Assembly: GCF_047511655.1 (NCBI RefSeq)
Contig: NC_133390.1
Span: 91,767,583-91,831,582, forward strand
Origin: Castor canadensis
Taxonomy: Eukaryota > Chordata > Mammalia > Rodentia > Castoridae
Length of the DNA: 64,000 nucleotides
Reading direction: 5' to 3'
Numbering within the stretch: the first letter of the stretch is position 1; the number at the start of each line of letters is the position of its first letter. Below are positions 23,816 to 34,637 of this stretch, piece by piece. Below the pieces are notes generated by a model. That model had not been told where the DNA came from. It saw only the letters and a program-made list of their open reading frames with translations, and did not search any database. Both the position numbers and the translations under genes were made by a program.

Positions 23816-24104
23816 CAGTTAATCATAAGGGCATCCATTAGTAAACTTACCCACATTTGAGTTTTGTCTAGACAAAGACATAGCCAACAGTGATTTCATT
23901 CCATCTTGAGCCACTGTTTTTCTGGACATGTCCTTGCACAGGACCCTGCTGACCTGTCTAGTCGATCTGGCCATCATCTTTGAAATGACACAAAACCCAG
24001 CATAGCACCTAAGACTTGCCCTTTTAAAATCTCCTATTATTTCATCTGCTTCTGGCATCATAATGGAAGTGGGAGCATAGGGAACCCCAACACCATCGTA
24101 ATAG

Positions 24105-24255
24105 CATGAAGAAGCTCCGGAGGCAGATAAACATGGGTTTAAATATTGGCGCTAACATTTCTTGTTTTCACGTAGAGAATACTTTGCTAAACTTCAGTTT
24201 CCTAACCAGTAAATGAGGACACCGATATGCTTCTAGAACCTGGTATGGGAGGGCA
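24105..24255 (+). repeat. MIR remnant
   Basis: 'cagataaacatgggtttaaatattggcgctaac' to 'aacttcagtttcctaaccagtaaatgagga' follows the MIR consensus. Confidence 0.6.
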
Positions 24256-25080
24256 TATTAATAGAAATAAACAAAATATCATTGGAATCTAGCCCCACAT
24301 TCTTGGGCAACCTCTTAAGGACTTTATGTAATTGTAACTAGAGATTCTCAGGTACTATCGCTCATGTGCTCTTACAAATTAGTTGGCTGTGATGCTTGCA
24401 CCCCTCCACAATGGATAGAGGAAGTCACTCATTCTACCTTGGCTATTCTACCTTTCCTTCAGGGAAAGGCTGTCTCCCAGTGAGAGGGTAAAAGCAATCC
24501 CTCAGGATGCTGGAGAGGTACAATATTCAATTTATCATGAAAAGAATGCCCTTCCACCATTTCACCCTGGCCATATAGAAAAAAAATTGCTTTGTTTTTC
24601 CTGCTTTTACTAGTACTTTCCCTCTCCAGAAGACTGTACATTGGTCCTTGGAGTCAGGAGCTAACACACACCCTTTAGTGTTCCCTAAGTCTATGATGAC
24701 AACTATCCCTCCTCCTCACCCAAACTTGCTTTTTTCAATCAAAAGAAAAAGTCAATGCAACGTAAGGGGGCCCCTTCTTCTCAGATCTGTCTACATGCTT
24801 CTATGCCTATTAATAGTCATGCTACCTTTATGGTCGCATTCACCTGCACTTCCTCTTTCCCTCTGACTTGATGGTCCATTTCTCATCTTTTATCTTTCCC
24901 TTTTTCCTTTGCCCTTATGAATCACTAAACACCCAAGAGGGATATCAACTACTTTCTGTAAGAGCTGTTTTTACCCTAGTTTGCCCACTCTTGCCACCCC
25001 CATCTTCATTACTTAGATCCTCCTGAGGAAAACTAATATTTGCAAAATTATCAAGAGGAGCATTTCAGTGAAAATTACAT
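24256..25080. other. unassigned sequence
   Basis: No gene or recognisable repeat. Confidence 0.4.
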
Positions 25081-25095
25081 AAGAAAAAAAGAAGA

Positions 25096-25276
25096 GCCAA
25101 GTGGCTCAGGCCTGTAGTCCCAGATAGAGAAGATGTAGTATAAGACCAGCTCCTGGACAAAAAGCTTGAAATCCTTTTAGAAAAATGATCTAAATCAAAA
25201 AGGGTTGGGGATGTGGCTCAAGTGATAGATCACCTGCTTAGCAAGCACAAGGCCCTGAGTTCAGAAGAAGAAGAAA
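25096..25276 (+). repeat. composite B1-like + ID SINE
   Basis: A shortened 7SL-like unit ('gccaagtggctcaggcctgtagtcccag') is joined near 25200 to an ID unit ('gggttggggatgtggctcaagtgatagatcacctgc'). The tail is (GAA)n rather than plain A. Confidence 0.82.
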
Positions 25277-25429
25277 GGATTGCAAATGACTCGAACCCCT
25301 TTGTGGAAAGAAAATTGCATACAATTTGCATGTCAGTAACGGAAGCCGAATTAAAGGTACAGCAAACTAGGTGAAACTGATAACTTACAATCTTGAGAAC
25401 GTTTTTGTCTTTAAATTGGCTAGTGGTGG

Positions 25430-25600
25430 CTCAAAAAAGTATCTCTGCCTTCTCCTCTTGAAATGCTCTTCCTCCATCTTTCAGATCCAGCTTTGCCCTT
25501 GCCTTCTGCTGAGTCCCTCTCTGTCAGGTCTCACATTATTCGGATTGAGGAAGTCACTCCCTTATGTCAAGACTTTTAATGCCAATTATTTGATGTCATT
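25430..25600 (+). repeat. L2-class LINE fragment
   Basis: 'gccttctcctcttgaaatgctcttcctcc...cagatccagctttgcccttgcc' with 'gaggaagtcactccctta' matches the L2 3' region. Confidence 0.5.
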
Positions 25601-25609
25601 TTTCTATCC

Positions 25610-26420
25610 ATAATTACTCAAAGTTCACTTTTAATTCAGATTCCTCATCAGTTCCATTTGTCGGAAGGCTGCTTCCTCCGAATATGCTTTGCAACCTGTC
25701 GTCTCTGGCTGCTTGCTGCCGTAAATAGACCCAAGTCTCTATTTCCTGTGCCACTGCAAAGAGAAGTGTTGTATAGCCCCAGGCTTTTTGGTGGAAAGAC
25801 AGCCACTTCCCGTGTGGCTACTATAAGAAAAGCTTCCCTTGTTGCCCAGATCTGATACTTCCTGTGTTTCCATGGCAAACCTCCCTCTTGGATGCAGCTG
25901 CTTCAGAGGGGCAGAGAGAACCGGTTAACGCTCATTCCCAGTGAACACATTTGATGCTTTATTTTTGTCTCTTTTCCCCAGAATGCTAGAAGTGGCTTTC
26001 TGCTCTTCTTCCTTTTGAAGCATCCTCCCTTACCTCCAAATACATGCAGCAAACTTTTCTTCAGCTTTCTTAACAGGTGGGATAACCCAGTTCACCCCCA
26101 GAAAATGCTACACATCTAGCAGGAAATTGCTGGATTAGTGACAGTGATACTAGAAAAACATTCAAAAAAATTTCTTTTATTTCTAACCCAGCTTAGTGGC
26201 AGCAGAATAATTAGGTCCTTGAACTCCCAAATCAGGGCTGTTGGTTATTCCAGTAAGTCACCTGCTACTTTAAAAACCAATGTAATTATGACAGTATTTA
26301 TTGCATTTTGAATAAACACATCTTCATTTCCCCCTTAAATCATGTTCCATCACAGCCTTGACATCCAAGCTTAGCCAAAAGTCTTCTTACAAAAGGAGTA
26401 AGAGGCCATTGGTCATCTTT
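25610..26420. other. unassigned, comparatively GC-rich unique sequence
   Basis: 25650-25960 has several CpGs and no recognisable repeat. Overlapping open frames on both strands (60-76 codons) carry no recognisable domain and no convincing splice context. Confidence 0.35.
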
Positions 26421-26441
26421 GAGTCATAAATCTGACTTTTA

Positions 26442-26507
26442 GGTGGCCCAAACAATGTATACACATGTAAGTAAATGTAAAAATGATAAAATAAAAGAAA
26501 GAAAAAA
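26442..26507 (+). mobile_element. 66-base LINE-1 3'-end micro-insertion
   Basis: 'ggtggcccaaacaatgtatacacatgtaagtaaatg' plus an A-rich tail matches only the last bases of the LINE-1 3' UTR; compare 'gacccaaacaatgtatgcacatgtgaataaatg' at 43282-43314. It is flanked by an exact 16-bp direct repeat ATAAATCTGACTTTTA at 26426-26441 and 26508-26523. It is therefore a complete, extremely 5'-truncated retrotransposition event, not a decayed fragment. Confidence 0.92.
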
Positions 26508-26560
26508 ATAAATCTGACTTTTAAAAGTCCACATCACCAAAAAAAAAACAAATCTTGTCA

Positions 26561-26690
26561 ATCTGGGCACCAATGACTCATCCTAGCTACTTGGGAAGCA
26601 GAGATCAGGAGGATTGCAGTACAAAGCCAGCCCAGACAAACAGCTCACAGGGCCCTACTGAAAAAATACTCAACATAAAAAAAAGGGCTC
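26561..26690 (+). repeat. B1-like SINE (left half of a composite)
   Basis: 'atctgggcaccaatgactcatcctagctacttgggaagcagagatcagg' to 'agggccctactgaaaaaatactcaac', ending at 'gggctc', the first bases of the ID half. The ID body is absent. Confidence 0.8.
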
Positions 26691-27292
26691 TGAAATTTTT
26701 CCCTCATATGTACAATATAGACCCAATACAAATACAAGCAATATTATGAAAAACAATTCATGCTAGGGGAGGTCACATACAAGAGAGGGAAGGTAAAAGT
26801 AGGAAGTTAAGAAGGTGAATATGGTTGACATACTTCCTATACAAAATGAGTATAGAATTTTTAAAGCTGTTGAAATCACCATAAGAAGGGGACTAAGGTA
26901 GAAAAGAGAAAATTAGAGTGGATGAACCACTAATTTGGATTCTAATACATATATACATGGAAGTGTCACAATGAAATACCTTGTACAGGTATCTTAAACA
27001 AAGATGTTATTTTTTTCCATTTTCAAAACGGAAAACAAGAAGGCAAAACAGGGGTTTTGGTAAAAGTGAGAGGAGGGAGGATATAAGGAAAGGGTAAAGA
27101 AGGGTGAATATGATGGAAATATTATGTACACATGTATGTAAATGGAAAAATAAGACCTGCTGAAACTATTCCAGGAATGGGAGGTGGGGATAAAGGAGAA
27201 TGATAGATGGGTGAATTTAACTGTGATATAGTATAAGAACTTTTGTAAATGTCACAGTGTACCTCCAGTACAATAATAAAAATTTTACAAAA
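26691..27292 (+). repeat. retroposon 3'-end family, copy 2
   Basis: The longest copy in the window. Purine-rich blocks ('gagaggagggaggatataaggaaagggtaaagaaggg') are followed by 'taagaacttttgtaaatgtcacagtgtacctccagtacaataataaaa'. Ordering matches copies at 23130-23612 and 61170-61510. No open frame of note. Confidence 0.72.
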
Positions 27293-27387
27293 GGGCTAGT
27301 TGAGTGACTCAAGTGATAGAGCACTGGCTTAGCAAGCATAAGGCCTTGAGTTCAAAACCCAGTACCACCAAAAAACAAAACAAAACT
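27293..27387 (+). repeat. ID-like SINE
   Basis: 'gggctagttgagtgactcaagtgatagagcactgg' to 'gttcaaaacccagtaccacc' plus a (CAAAA)n tail. It sits directly in the A-rich end of the preceding retroposon, a typical landing site. Confidence 0.88.
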
Positions 27388-28190
27388 GTCAGGAAAGCCA
27401 AGGTTTGTATTTAGAGAAAAGGACACTCCAAATTTCCACAGCCTTTATCTAACACAATAAGAGCAGGGGCTGAGGACCAGAGGTCACTCATCACATGCCT
27501 TGGGTAGGGAGAAGTCAGAGGAGAACACAGAACAATCTACCTTGTTGACCCTGTTGCATTGTGGGAAGCGAAGTATGCAGCAAATGAAACAGCATGAAGT
27601 CCCTTCCCTGCCCTTCCCCCAAACTGGTCTGTAATCCTAGAAGTGGGGTTACATAGGTTAAGAGAAGAAGCAAACAGAGAAGCTTCTATCACCCAGCCAT
27701 TTGAGACTCAGCAAACTGCCATAGTATGGCTACATCAGAGGAACACCAGCCATCCAACATGATTGTGCAGAGGGTAGGCCTGAACCCAGCCCCCATAAGG
27801 CTCACATGGCACTCCAGAATCAAAAGTGTCTGAAAATGTCCACATGCCCTTAAGAAGGAGACAGGCTGTGTCCAGCACGTCTAAGTAGAGAGCTTACCAC
27901 AGGTCCTTCACAGGGGTGCCTGTTGGGTTAGAAAGTCAGGTGAGAGAAACTGCCTCTCTTCAAGAATGGATGTGACACAAAAACAGCAGAGAAGACAACA
28001 GAGACCACCTGAGAGACCACCTGATCAAAGAGATCACAGAGCACAACTTCACCAGCTGCCAACGTCAGCTACTAAGGTACATGGAGAGACCATGGCAGCC
28101 CAGGCAGGGGTCTGAGGACACCCTATCCCACCATCATGTGATCAGTGGGCCTTTCCTCCTACCACATAAAGAGAAAAAGAACAGGAAATG
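27388..28190. other. unassigned sequence
   Basis: No supportable gene or repeat. It includes a local direct repeat 'agagaccacctga' near 28000-28023. Confidence 0.4.
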
Positions 28191-28199
28191 TAGAATTTG

Positions 28200-28357
28200 T
28201 TTTAAATTTTATTGAAGTATGACTGTCTGTAAAAGACTTTATATACCTAATGTATGTAGTTCAATGAGTTTGAGGAAACCATTACCACTCTAAAGGCCAT
28301 AAACATATCCGTTACTTCCCAAAGTCTTACTGTTATGTATATGTGTGAGCATGTATG

Positions 28358-28392
<35 letters not shown>

Positions 28393-28650
28393 TAAGAAGA
28401 CTTAACATAATATCTACCCTCTTAGTAAATGCTACAGATAATATGATACAATGTTAGCTGTAGGCACCATGCTGTATAATAGACTTACCTTGCATAACTG
28501 GAACTGTGTAATCTTTAACCATCACTTGTCCACTCCCCCACTATTCACTATTATTCACTCCCAGTCCTTGAATACCACTGTTCCATTCTCTGCCTCTGAG
28601 TTTGACTGTTTTAGATCTCACACATAAATGAGACCATAGAGACCATCAAA
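28200..28650 (-). mobile_element. old LINE-1 (L1M) 3' fragment, antisense
   Basis: 'aattttattgaagtatgactg' ... 'gctgtaggcaccatgctgtataatagacttacc' ... 'ccagtccttgaataccactgttccattctctgcctctgagtttgact' ... 'agatctcacacataaatgagacc' is the antisense consensus of old LINE-1 3' ends. A (GT)15 run at 28361-28391 interrupts it. Confidence 0.65.
28361..28391 (+). repeat. (GT)15 microsatellite
   Basis: Uninterrupted GT run inside the old LINE-1 fragment, preceded by impure GT text from 28340. Confidence 0.95.
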
Positions 28651-29290
28651 AGATACTGTTGTCCACATTTGCCAAATTGAGCTAAATTTAAGACTTTTTT
28701 CTCCCAGTGTCTGGCAGCTCTCAAGATGGCTCCCAGCGATCTCCATTTCCTAGGATTCATGCCCTCAGATAATCCACTTTCCTTGAATATGTCACCTCTC
28801 TTCTCTTGCTTGCTCACTTTGATGTAACACACTTACTATGATGTAAGTTGGCTGACAGAGAGGTCCATGTGGCAAGAATCTCTGGGATGCTTCTGGCCAA
28901 TAGTCAGAATAGAACTGAAGTATATAGTCTAACAATGCATGAGGAACTGAATTTGCCACATGACATGGGTGGGATTGAAAGAGGATAGTCCCCCTAAGTC
29001 TAGAATTCAGATGAAATCCAGGCAAGATAACTAATTTACCCTAGGATACTCCTAGTTTTAGCACTGAAAGCCTCACATCCCAGAAAATGTAGGTGTGCTA
29101 TACCTCCGCACATTTGATTCTAGAAGCATAGTTATCATAAAGAATGAATAATTAGGTATGTCTCTTATCTTCAAGGAGTTTCAAATCATATTATGAAATC
29201 CAGACAAAATCACCTGACAGATCAAGGAACTCATAACAAGAGCTCAGAAGTTGCTATCACGGACTTCATCTCTCTTCTAGACAGTCTCCA
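28651..29290. other. unassigned sequence
   Basis: No gene supported. Minus-strand frames at 28611-29025 have no recognisable domain. Confidence 0.35.
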
Positions 29291-29294
29291 CACA

Positions 29295-29372
29295 AATTAA
29301 ACGAACTAGCCAAGTCACACAATGAATCCTGGATGTAGGACCAGAACTAAGATTTCGTCCTATCTCAGGAAG
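29295..29372 (-). repeat. MIR remnant, antisense
   Basis: 'actagccaagtcacacaatgaatcctggatgtaggaccagaact' follows the reverse-complement MIR core. Confidence 0.45.
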
Positions 29373-29754
29373 CAAATATATCATCAAGCCAGTACAGAAA
29401 ATGAGAGCTCTTCTCCTGTCATAGGAAATTTGGCTTCATTTAGCCAGTTTACCACACAGAGGTCAGCTCCTTCCATGCAGATAGGCTATTAACAAATACT
29501 AGTTCATGATTACAAGACTTAGACTAGAGTATATTAAGATCCTGAATATTTTCAATGATAAGTTTCCAGATATCATGGCAATGACAAAATGATTAGTTAC
29601 AGGCATGAAAAAATATGTCAGATAGGTCAAAATATGAGTGTTCCAGCCTCAATTGAGATAAAAATAACAACAGCCATAAATACTTTTTAGTGTTTAACTG
29701 CTCAGGAATACTTTATGTCTTTATGTAACAGACTTTTACACTTCAGTCTGAAGC

Positions 29755-29885
29755 TATTTAGGCTGAAAGAATTCTTATCATTCTCATTTGATAAGTGAAA
29801 AAATCAAAGTTGATTTAAATGATTTTCCCGAGATCACACACTGGAATTCCAATGTAGACATCTCCTGATGCCTCTGAACCAGTCT
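29755..29885 (-). repeat. MIR remnant, antisense
   Basis: 'ttcttatcattctcatttgataagtgaaaaaatcaaagttgatttaaatgattttcccgagatcacacac' follows the reverse-complement MIR consensus. Confidence 0.55.
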
Positions 29886-30111
29886 CAAGAGAAAATGGAA
29901 ATATTCATGAATTATTCACATTCCTCTTTTCAGTAGGAAATTATGTAGGAAGCACTGTGGAAAGCAGAGTGAATCTATAATGTATGTCCATGGAAAATAC
30001 AGAAATATCAAACTTTATTGTAGAGAGTTTTCCCCAAGTCCTAGAGACCCTGAAATACTGCTCTAGGAAAAATAACTTTTTAGTTGAAGTATCACAGAAA
30101 TAGAAAATGTA

Positions 30112-30440
30112 CCTTGGTGCTGGTGGCTCACTCCTGTAATCCTAACTACTCAGAGGCAGAGATCAGTAGCATTGCAGCTCAAGGCCGGCCCAGGCAAAAA
30201 GTTCATGAGACCCCTTCTCAACAGAAAAAGTTGAGCATGGTGGAATGCACCTGTCATGCCAGCTACTGTGGGAAGCATAAATAAGAAAATCACAGTCCAG
30301 GCTGGCCCCTGGAAAAAGTGAGACCCTATCTCAAAAATAACCAGAGCAAAAAGGGCTGGAGGCATGGCTCAGACAGTAGAGCACCTGCCAGCAAACGTAA
30401 AGCCTTGAGTTCAAACCCTAGCACTGCCCCCTCAAAAAAA
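30112..30440 (+). repeat. three-part SINE (B1-like + B1-like + ID)
   Basis: The first 7SL-like unit is at 30112-30222 ('ttggtgctggtggctcactcctgtaatcc'), the second at about 30229-30347 ('ttgagcatggtggaatgcacctgtcatgcc'), and the ID unit at about 30353-30432 ('gggctggaggcatggctcagacagtagagc'). Both 7SL-like units keep their own 'gagaccc' ends. The order is identical to the antisense copies at 14431 and 59921. Confidence 0.87.
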
Positions 30441-30589
30441 CAGTATAGAGCTACTGAGAAAAAATTATATTGGACATTTGAAAAACATGGCAAAAATACA
30501 CCTTTTGGCAAGAGTCCTAAAGAATGTCACTGTTCAGATTCAACTCAATATACAATGATTGCCTCAACCCCAGACCAGCCACATAATAG

Positions 30590-30785
30590 TATTCTAGACT
30601 CATGCAGTCAAATATGATAGTCACCATCCACATGGAGCCATTTAAATTAAAATTCAACACATCAAAATTCCACTTCCCAGTTGTACTCACCATATTTTAA
30701 GATATTCCATAGCCACATGAGGCCAATGGCTAGATAGAAAATAATTCCATTGTCACAGAAATTTCTATCGAACAACACTCCACTA
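30590..30785 (+). mobile_element. MER58-like hAT (Charlie-type) DNA transposon fossil
   Basis: 'ccatttaaattaaaattcaacac', 'ttccatagccacatgaggccaatggctagatag' and 'ttgtcacagaaatttctatcgaacaacactc' match the non-autonomous MER58 consensus in order. No transposase sequence is present. Confidence 0.65.
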
Positions 30786-32130
30786 CTAGATTAGTGAGAA
30801 GAAATAACCAACTGCCTCCAAAGTGGCTCACATTCAACTGGAGAAAACACCCTCCTTCACAAGTTCTCTAGAAATACAGGAGTATAGCCCTGACCACACT
30901 CTATCAAGTTTGTATAAAAGGAAGCATATCATAATTTGTGGAACTATTCCAAATAGGTATAAGATAATTAGAGGTTTTAATTCATCTCTTTAATGTGTTA
31001 TTACATGTATTAAAATGCCATGCTTTCCATTTTCCTTGTCTTAACAGTATTACACAGGAACCAGCACACTAGAGTCAACACCAAAGACTGGAGTGTCTGT
31101 ACTATAGAGGTGTATCTCCTGTGCACATCCATCCCAAAGAATACCCCCATCACCACAGAAGCCAAAGAATGTTCTGCCCTATAATTGCTGAGAAAGATCT
31201 ATCAGATGCAAGAGCTCAGTTGTTGACCCAGTCATGGTTGGGAGGAGATGAAGGAACAATATATGACCTAAGAACTGGTAGTTTGGCTAGTTCCATGTCA
31301 TAGCAATGAGCTCTCAGGGCCCAACTTTCCTAACTTGCCCTGTCTCTGAGCAGGTTATCTGGCCTCAGATGTTGGTGGAGCAACCTGCCATTCAGTACAA
31401 AGAGCTCTCCAGGCCTTCTCAGTGCTCTAAAGACCCCCTCCTGATTGCCATCGCCCTATTGTTCAGCAAGAAACATAAAGAGAGAAGAAATTTCTGTCCT
31501 GTACCCTGAATCTTAGAGATAAGCAAAGCTGAAGCACAGATAGGGGGAAATGAGAGACACTAGATCACAGGAGCAATAGTGTCAATATCCATGTCTGAAA
31601 TAGATATCAAATTTGTTTTTACATGGAGATGTCTTGGCAGCAATCTCACCAGCCCACTCATAGTCACCAACATTGTGCTCCTATGCTGTCTTGGCTCCTA
31701 GTTAGCCATACCCTGCTAAGAGTGATGCCAGCCACCTGTGAGTATAGCATTAACCATTCTCTGATTGCAGGTTTAGTCTTACACACTGCCCTTGTCTTAA
31801 TCAAGGAACAGCCCTAACTACTTGACTTCTGGTCATTCCTCATTGCAACCATATCAACAGAAGCACATACTGTGTCTAAATTCCTATGAGACCATTTCAG
31901 TTTGGGGAATTAGTAAGACTCATTACTCCAAATACTATAAAACTGATACAAATTGCTGTTATCATAAACCTTGATTCATCCAAGTCATCTTCCATTATTG
32001 TTTCATTCTTTGGGGTCTTAAAATATTTTCCAAACTTTAGTTATATACACTCAGATATAAAGAGCTAATGTGCCATCAATGTCTTATAAGAATTAGAGTA
32101 TTATCTACCCAGATTAAGAAAGGGACTCTA
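30786..32130. other. unassigned sequence
   Basis: Moderately GC-rich in 31050-31850, with short frames but no domain, splice pair or repeat I can name. This is the longest stretch I could not classify in the middle of the window. Confidence 0.35.
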
Positions 32131-32370
32131 GCTGGGTGCCAGAGTCTCACCACTTTGATCCCTAGCTACTTGGGAGGATCGTGGTTCAAGGCCACCCAAG
32201 GCAAATAGTTTGTGAGACTCTCCCCCACCCTTCCCCCCCGACAATCTCCAAAACAACCAAAGCAAAAAGGACTATGGCTCAAGTGGTAGAGTGCCTGCTT
32301 TGCAAGCACAAAGCCCTAAGTTCAACCACCAGTCTCAAATAAAGGAACAAAAAGAAAAAAGAAAAGAAAG
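32131..32370 (+). repeat. composite B1-like + ID SINE
   Basis: The 7SL-like half is 'gctgggtgccagagtctcaccactttgatcc'. A C-rich linker spans about 32222-32240. The ID half from about 32269 is 'actatggctcaagtggtagagtgcctgctttgcaagcac', with a purine-rich tail. Confidence 0.85.
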
Positions 32371-32553
32371 TGATACCAGATAATATCCAGCACCAAAAGA
32401 AACTAAATCACACAGATGAAGCTGGGGAAACCGTCTAGGGGTGGGCAATTTCAGAGCCAAGACAAAACTCAACATGCATTGAAGTTGTGTATAGGGTGGG
32501 ACTCAGATCCAACGGTAAAAAGATGAAATGTTTTCAATAGGTCACTGGCTTTT

Positions 32554-32597
32554 TAAATTGCAGACTTGAAATAAATAAATAAATTGCAGACTTGAAA
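32554..32597 (+). repeat. 18-bp direct repeat flanking 8 bases (possible tail-only retroposition)
   Basis: TAAATTGCAGACTTGAAA occurs at 32554-32571 and exactly again at 32580-32597. Only TAAATAAA lies between. The left copy is preceded by TTT, so the start fits the LINE-1 endonuclease preference (T-rich/A-rich junction). Confidence 0.85.
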
Positions 32598-33415
32598 ACT
32601 CAGCCACTGAATTAGGTTATGGATTTGTGGGTACAGCACAGTAAAACATTTAGTCAAAAAACAGAAGCCTTTCTGGAACAAATACACCAAATGAATGCCC
32701 AGAAGTGGAAATATTAGCTAGTGACATAAGTTCACAGTACAGCTGTGTCCAATACATGACTTCTGCTTCAACAAATACAGTCTGTGAAAAATAAAGAAGA
32801 ATTACCTTGTTTGTCCTAAACTCAAACAGAGGACTTTTGCCATGTTCATTGAAGTTTTCTGGGACAAGATATGGGAAATTAAGAAAGCAAACTGGAATGG
32901 TTTTAAAATAAATATTTCATAGGTTATTGCACTGAGATTTTTTTGACAGTGAGATAAGTAGCCTATAGCATCTTTCATAAGAAATGCCTCAGGTTTACTT
33001 CAGTGACCTTATAGTCTGGGTATGATAGCACCAAAACACACAACATTTATTAGTGAATAATGAATCACATTTTATTTGTATGTTTTAGGACACTTTACAA
33101 CCTCTTGTGGTTACTTCAGGCCACATGACACCACTGAGCACACTACACCCTCAGTGCCTGTATTTGCTATTCCTTACTCAAGGTGGAAGATGGTTCCAAA
33201 AACTAGGCAAGGTATTATTACTCTTTGCCAAACTAATCATCACAATTATCCAGTAATATGACAAAGTTCTCAAAGTATCAGACATTGCTTATGTATGTTT
33301 TGAGTAGAAAACAAATCAGTATAAATACACTATGATTAAAACAGTTATTATTACTCCAAACCATAACATACTGAGATTTACATTTGTCAGGCACAAGTGT
33401 TTCAAATGTGTTTTT
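32598..33415. other. unassigned sequence
   Basis: No gene or recognisable repeat. Confidence 0.4.
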
Positions 33416-33419
33416 CTCT

Positions 33420-33535
33420 TCTATATTCTAAAACATAGACACTATTATTTTCCCCACTTTATGTTTGAGAGTTATGTTTCCAGAGTTATGTATCTGTTAT
33501 GACAGACCTGAGGCCTACAAGGCAATACTGGAATG
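33420..33535 (-). repeat. MIR-class remnant, antisense
   Basis: 'cactattattttccccactttatgtttgagagttatg' resembles the reverse-complement MIR core. Highly diverged. Confidence 0.4.
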
Positions 33536-33557
33536 TCTTTATCAAAAACATTAAACT

Positions 33558-33650
33558 AGAGATGGAGGCATGGCTCAAGTGGTAGAGTGCTTGCCTTTCA
33601 AGTGTGAGGCCCAGAGTTCAAATCCTAGTACTGCCAAATGAAACAACAAT
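33558..33650 (+). repeat. ID-like SINE with perfect target-site duplication
   Basis: 'agatggaggcatggctcaagtggtagagtgcttgcc' to 'gttcaaatcctagtactgcc' plus an A-rich tail. The exact 13-bp flank AAAACATTAAACT occurs at 33545-33557 and 33651-33663. Confidence 0.92.
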
Positions 33651-33663
33651 AAAACATTAAACT

Positions 33664-34115
33664 GTACTTGAGTCATTCTCAATTGAATTGAACAGGAAAA
33701 ATTTACCAATAGCAAGCCATTCAACATGAACGATGAATAGTGAAAAAAAGATTCTGAAGTCCTAGAGAGGTTCAGCAAGAAACAAATCCAGAGGGGAATG
33801 CTATCCAAAGAAGGTGCGATGTGAGGTCGCCTTTGAAATAGCTGTGGCAGTACATACAGAGGGATAAATGTGAAGACAGAAGGATGGAAGAGATTAGAAG
33901 CCATGGGGTCAAGCAGGGGCCTGCCAGAGCAGACAGTACAGGAGGGAAGTAATTTTCCACCTTCAGGTTTATTTCCCCAATTTTTAAGTTCCCATGGCAT
34001 TCAAGAAGCATACAGATCAACCCAAATGCTGTACAGTGGCACATCTGACAGGAAATTAGGCTAGAAGCTCCCCATGAGCTATCATGCAGAAAACCAGTTC
34101 TCTGTAATCCTAAAT
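33664..34115. other. unassigned sequence
   Basis: No supportable gene. The 141-codon minus frame (34000-33575) ends inside the SINE and has no recognisable domain. Confidence 0.4.
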
Positions 34116-34117
34116 TG

Positions 34118-34205
34118 AGAATTTACCATGTGTAGATACAGTGCTAGACACTGAGAATAGAAGGGTGAAGAAGATGCAGTTCTGGTCACCAGGGAACTCA
34201 GGCAA
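34118..34205. repeat. L2/MIR-class remnant
   Basis: 'gagaatttaccatgtgtagatacagtgctagacactgagaatag' followed by 'gcagttctggtcaccagggaactcagg' has the layout of a common old mammalian repeat. Confidence 0.5.
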
Positions 34206-34543
34206 AAGTGTACCATGATTTATGGATTGAGTAGGTCTGGGGATGAGTATGACAAGAAAGACTAAGTGCTACAGGGACAAAAGAAGGATTATTCTTCTCT
34301 TTCAGCAGCAAAGACTTCTCAACAATGACATTTGATATAAACCTTGCACAAGGAGTGAATGTATGACATAGGTGGAAGAAATAACAAGAACAACTGCCTG
34401 TAAAGAATTCAACATATGCTGTTAGTAAGGACAAGCAGACCAGCAGAACTGGAATGGAGAAAATGGTAAAGGTGCCTGTGGTGGAGTGGCAAAGCCAGTT
34501 GGAGTACAGTTAGGAGATGATTGGGTAAGAAATACCATTATAA

Positions 34544-34637
34544 GGGCTGGAGGTGTGGCTCAAGTGGCAAAGCACTTGATTAGCAAGCATAAGGCCTGGA
34601 GTTCAAACCCCAGTACCAACAACAACAACAAAACACA
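34544..34637 (+). repeat. ID-like SINE
   Basis: 'gggctggaggtgtggctcaagtggcaaagcacttg' to 'gttcaaaccccagtaccaac' with a (CAA)n tail. Among the least diverged ID copies here. Confidence 0.9.

Noticed and set aside
33575..34000. 141-codon minus-strand frame
   Set aside because: Ends inside an ID SINE and has no recognisable domain.
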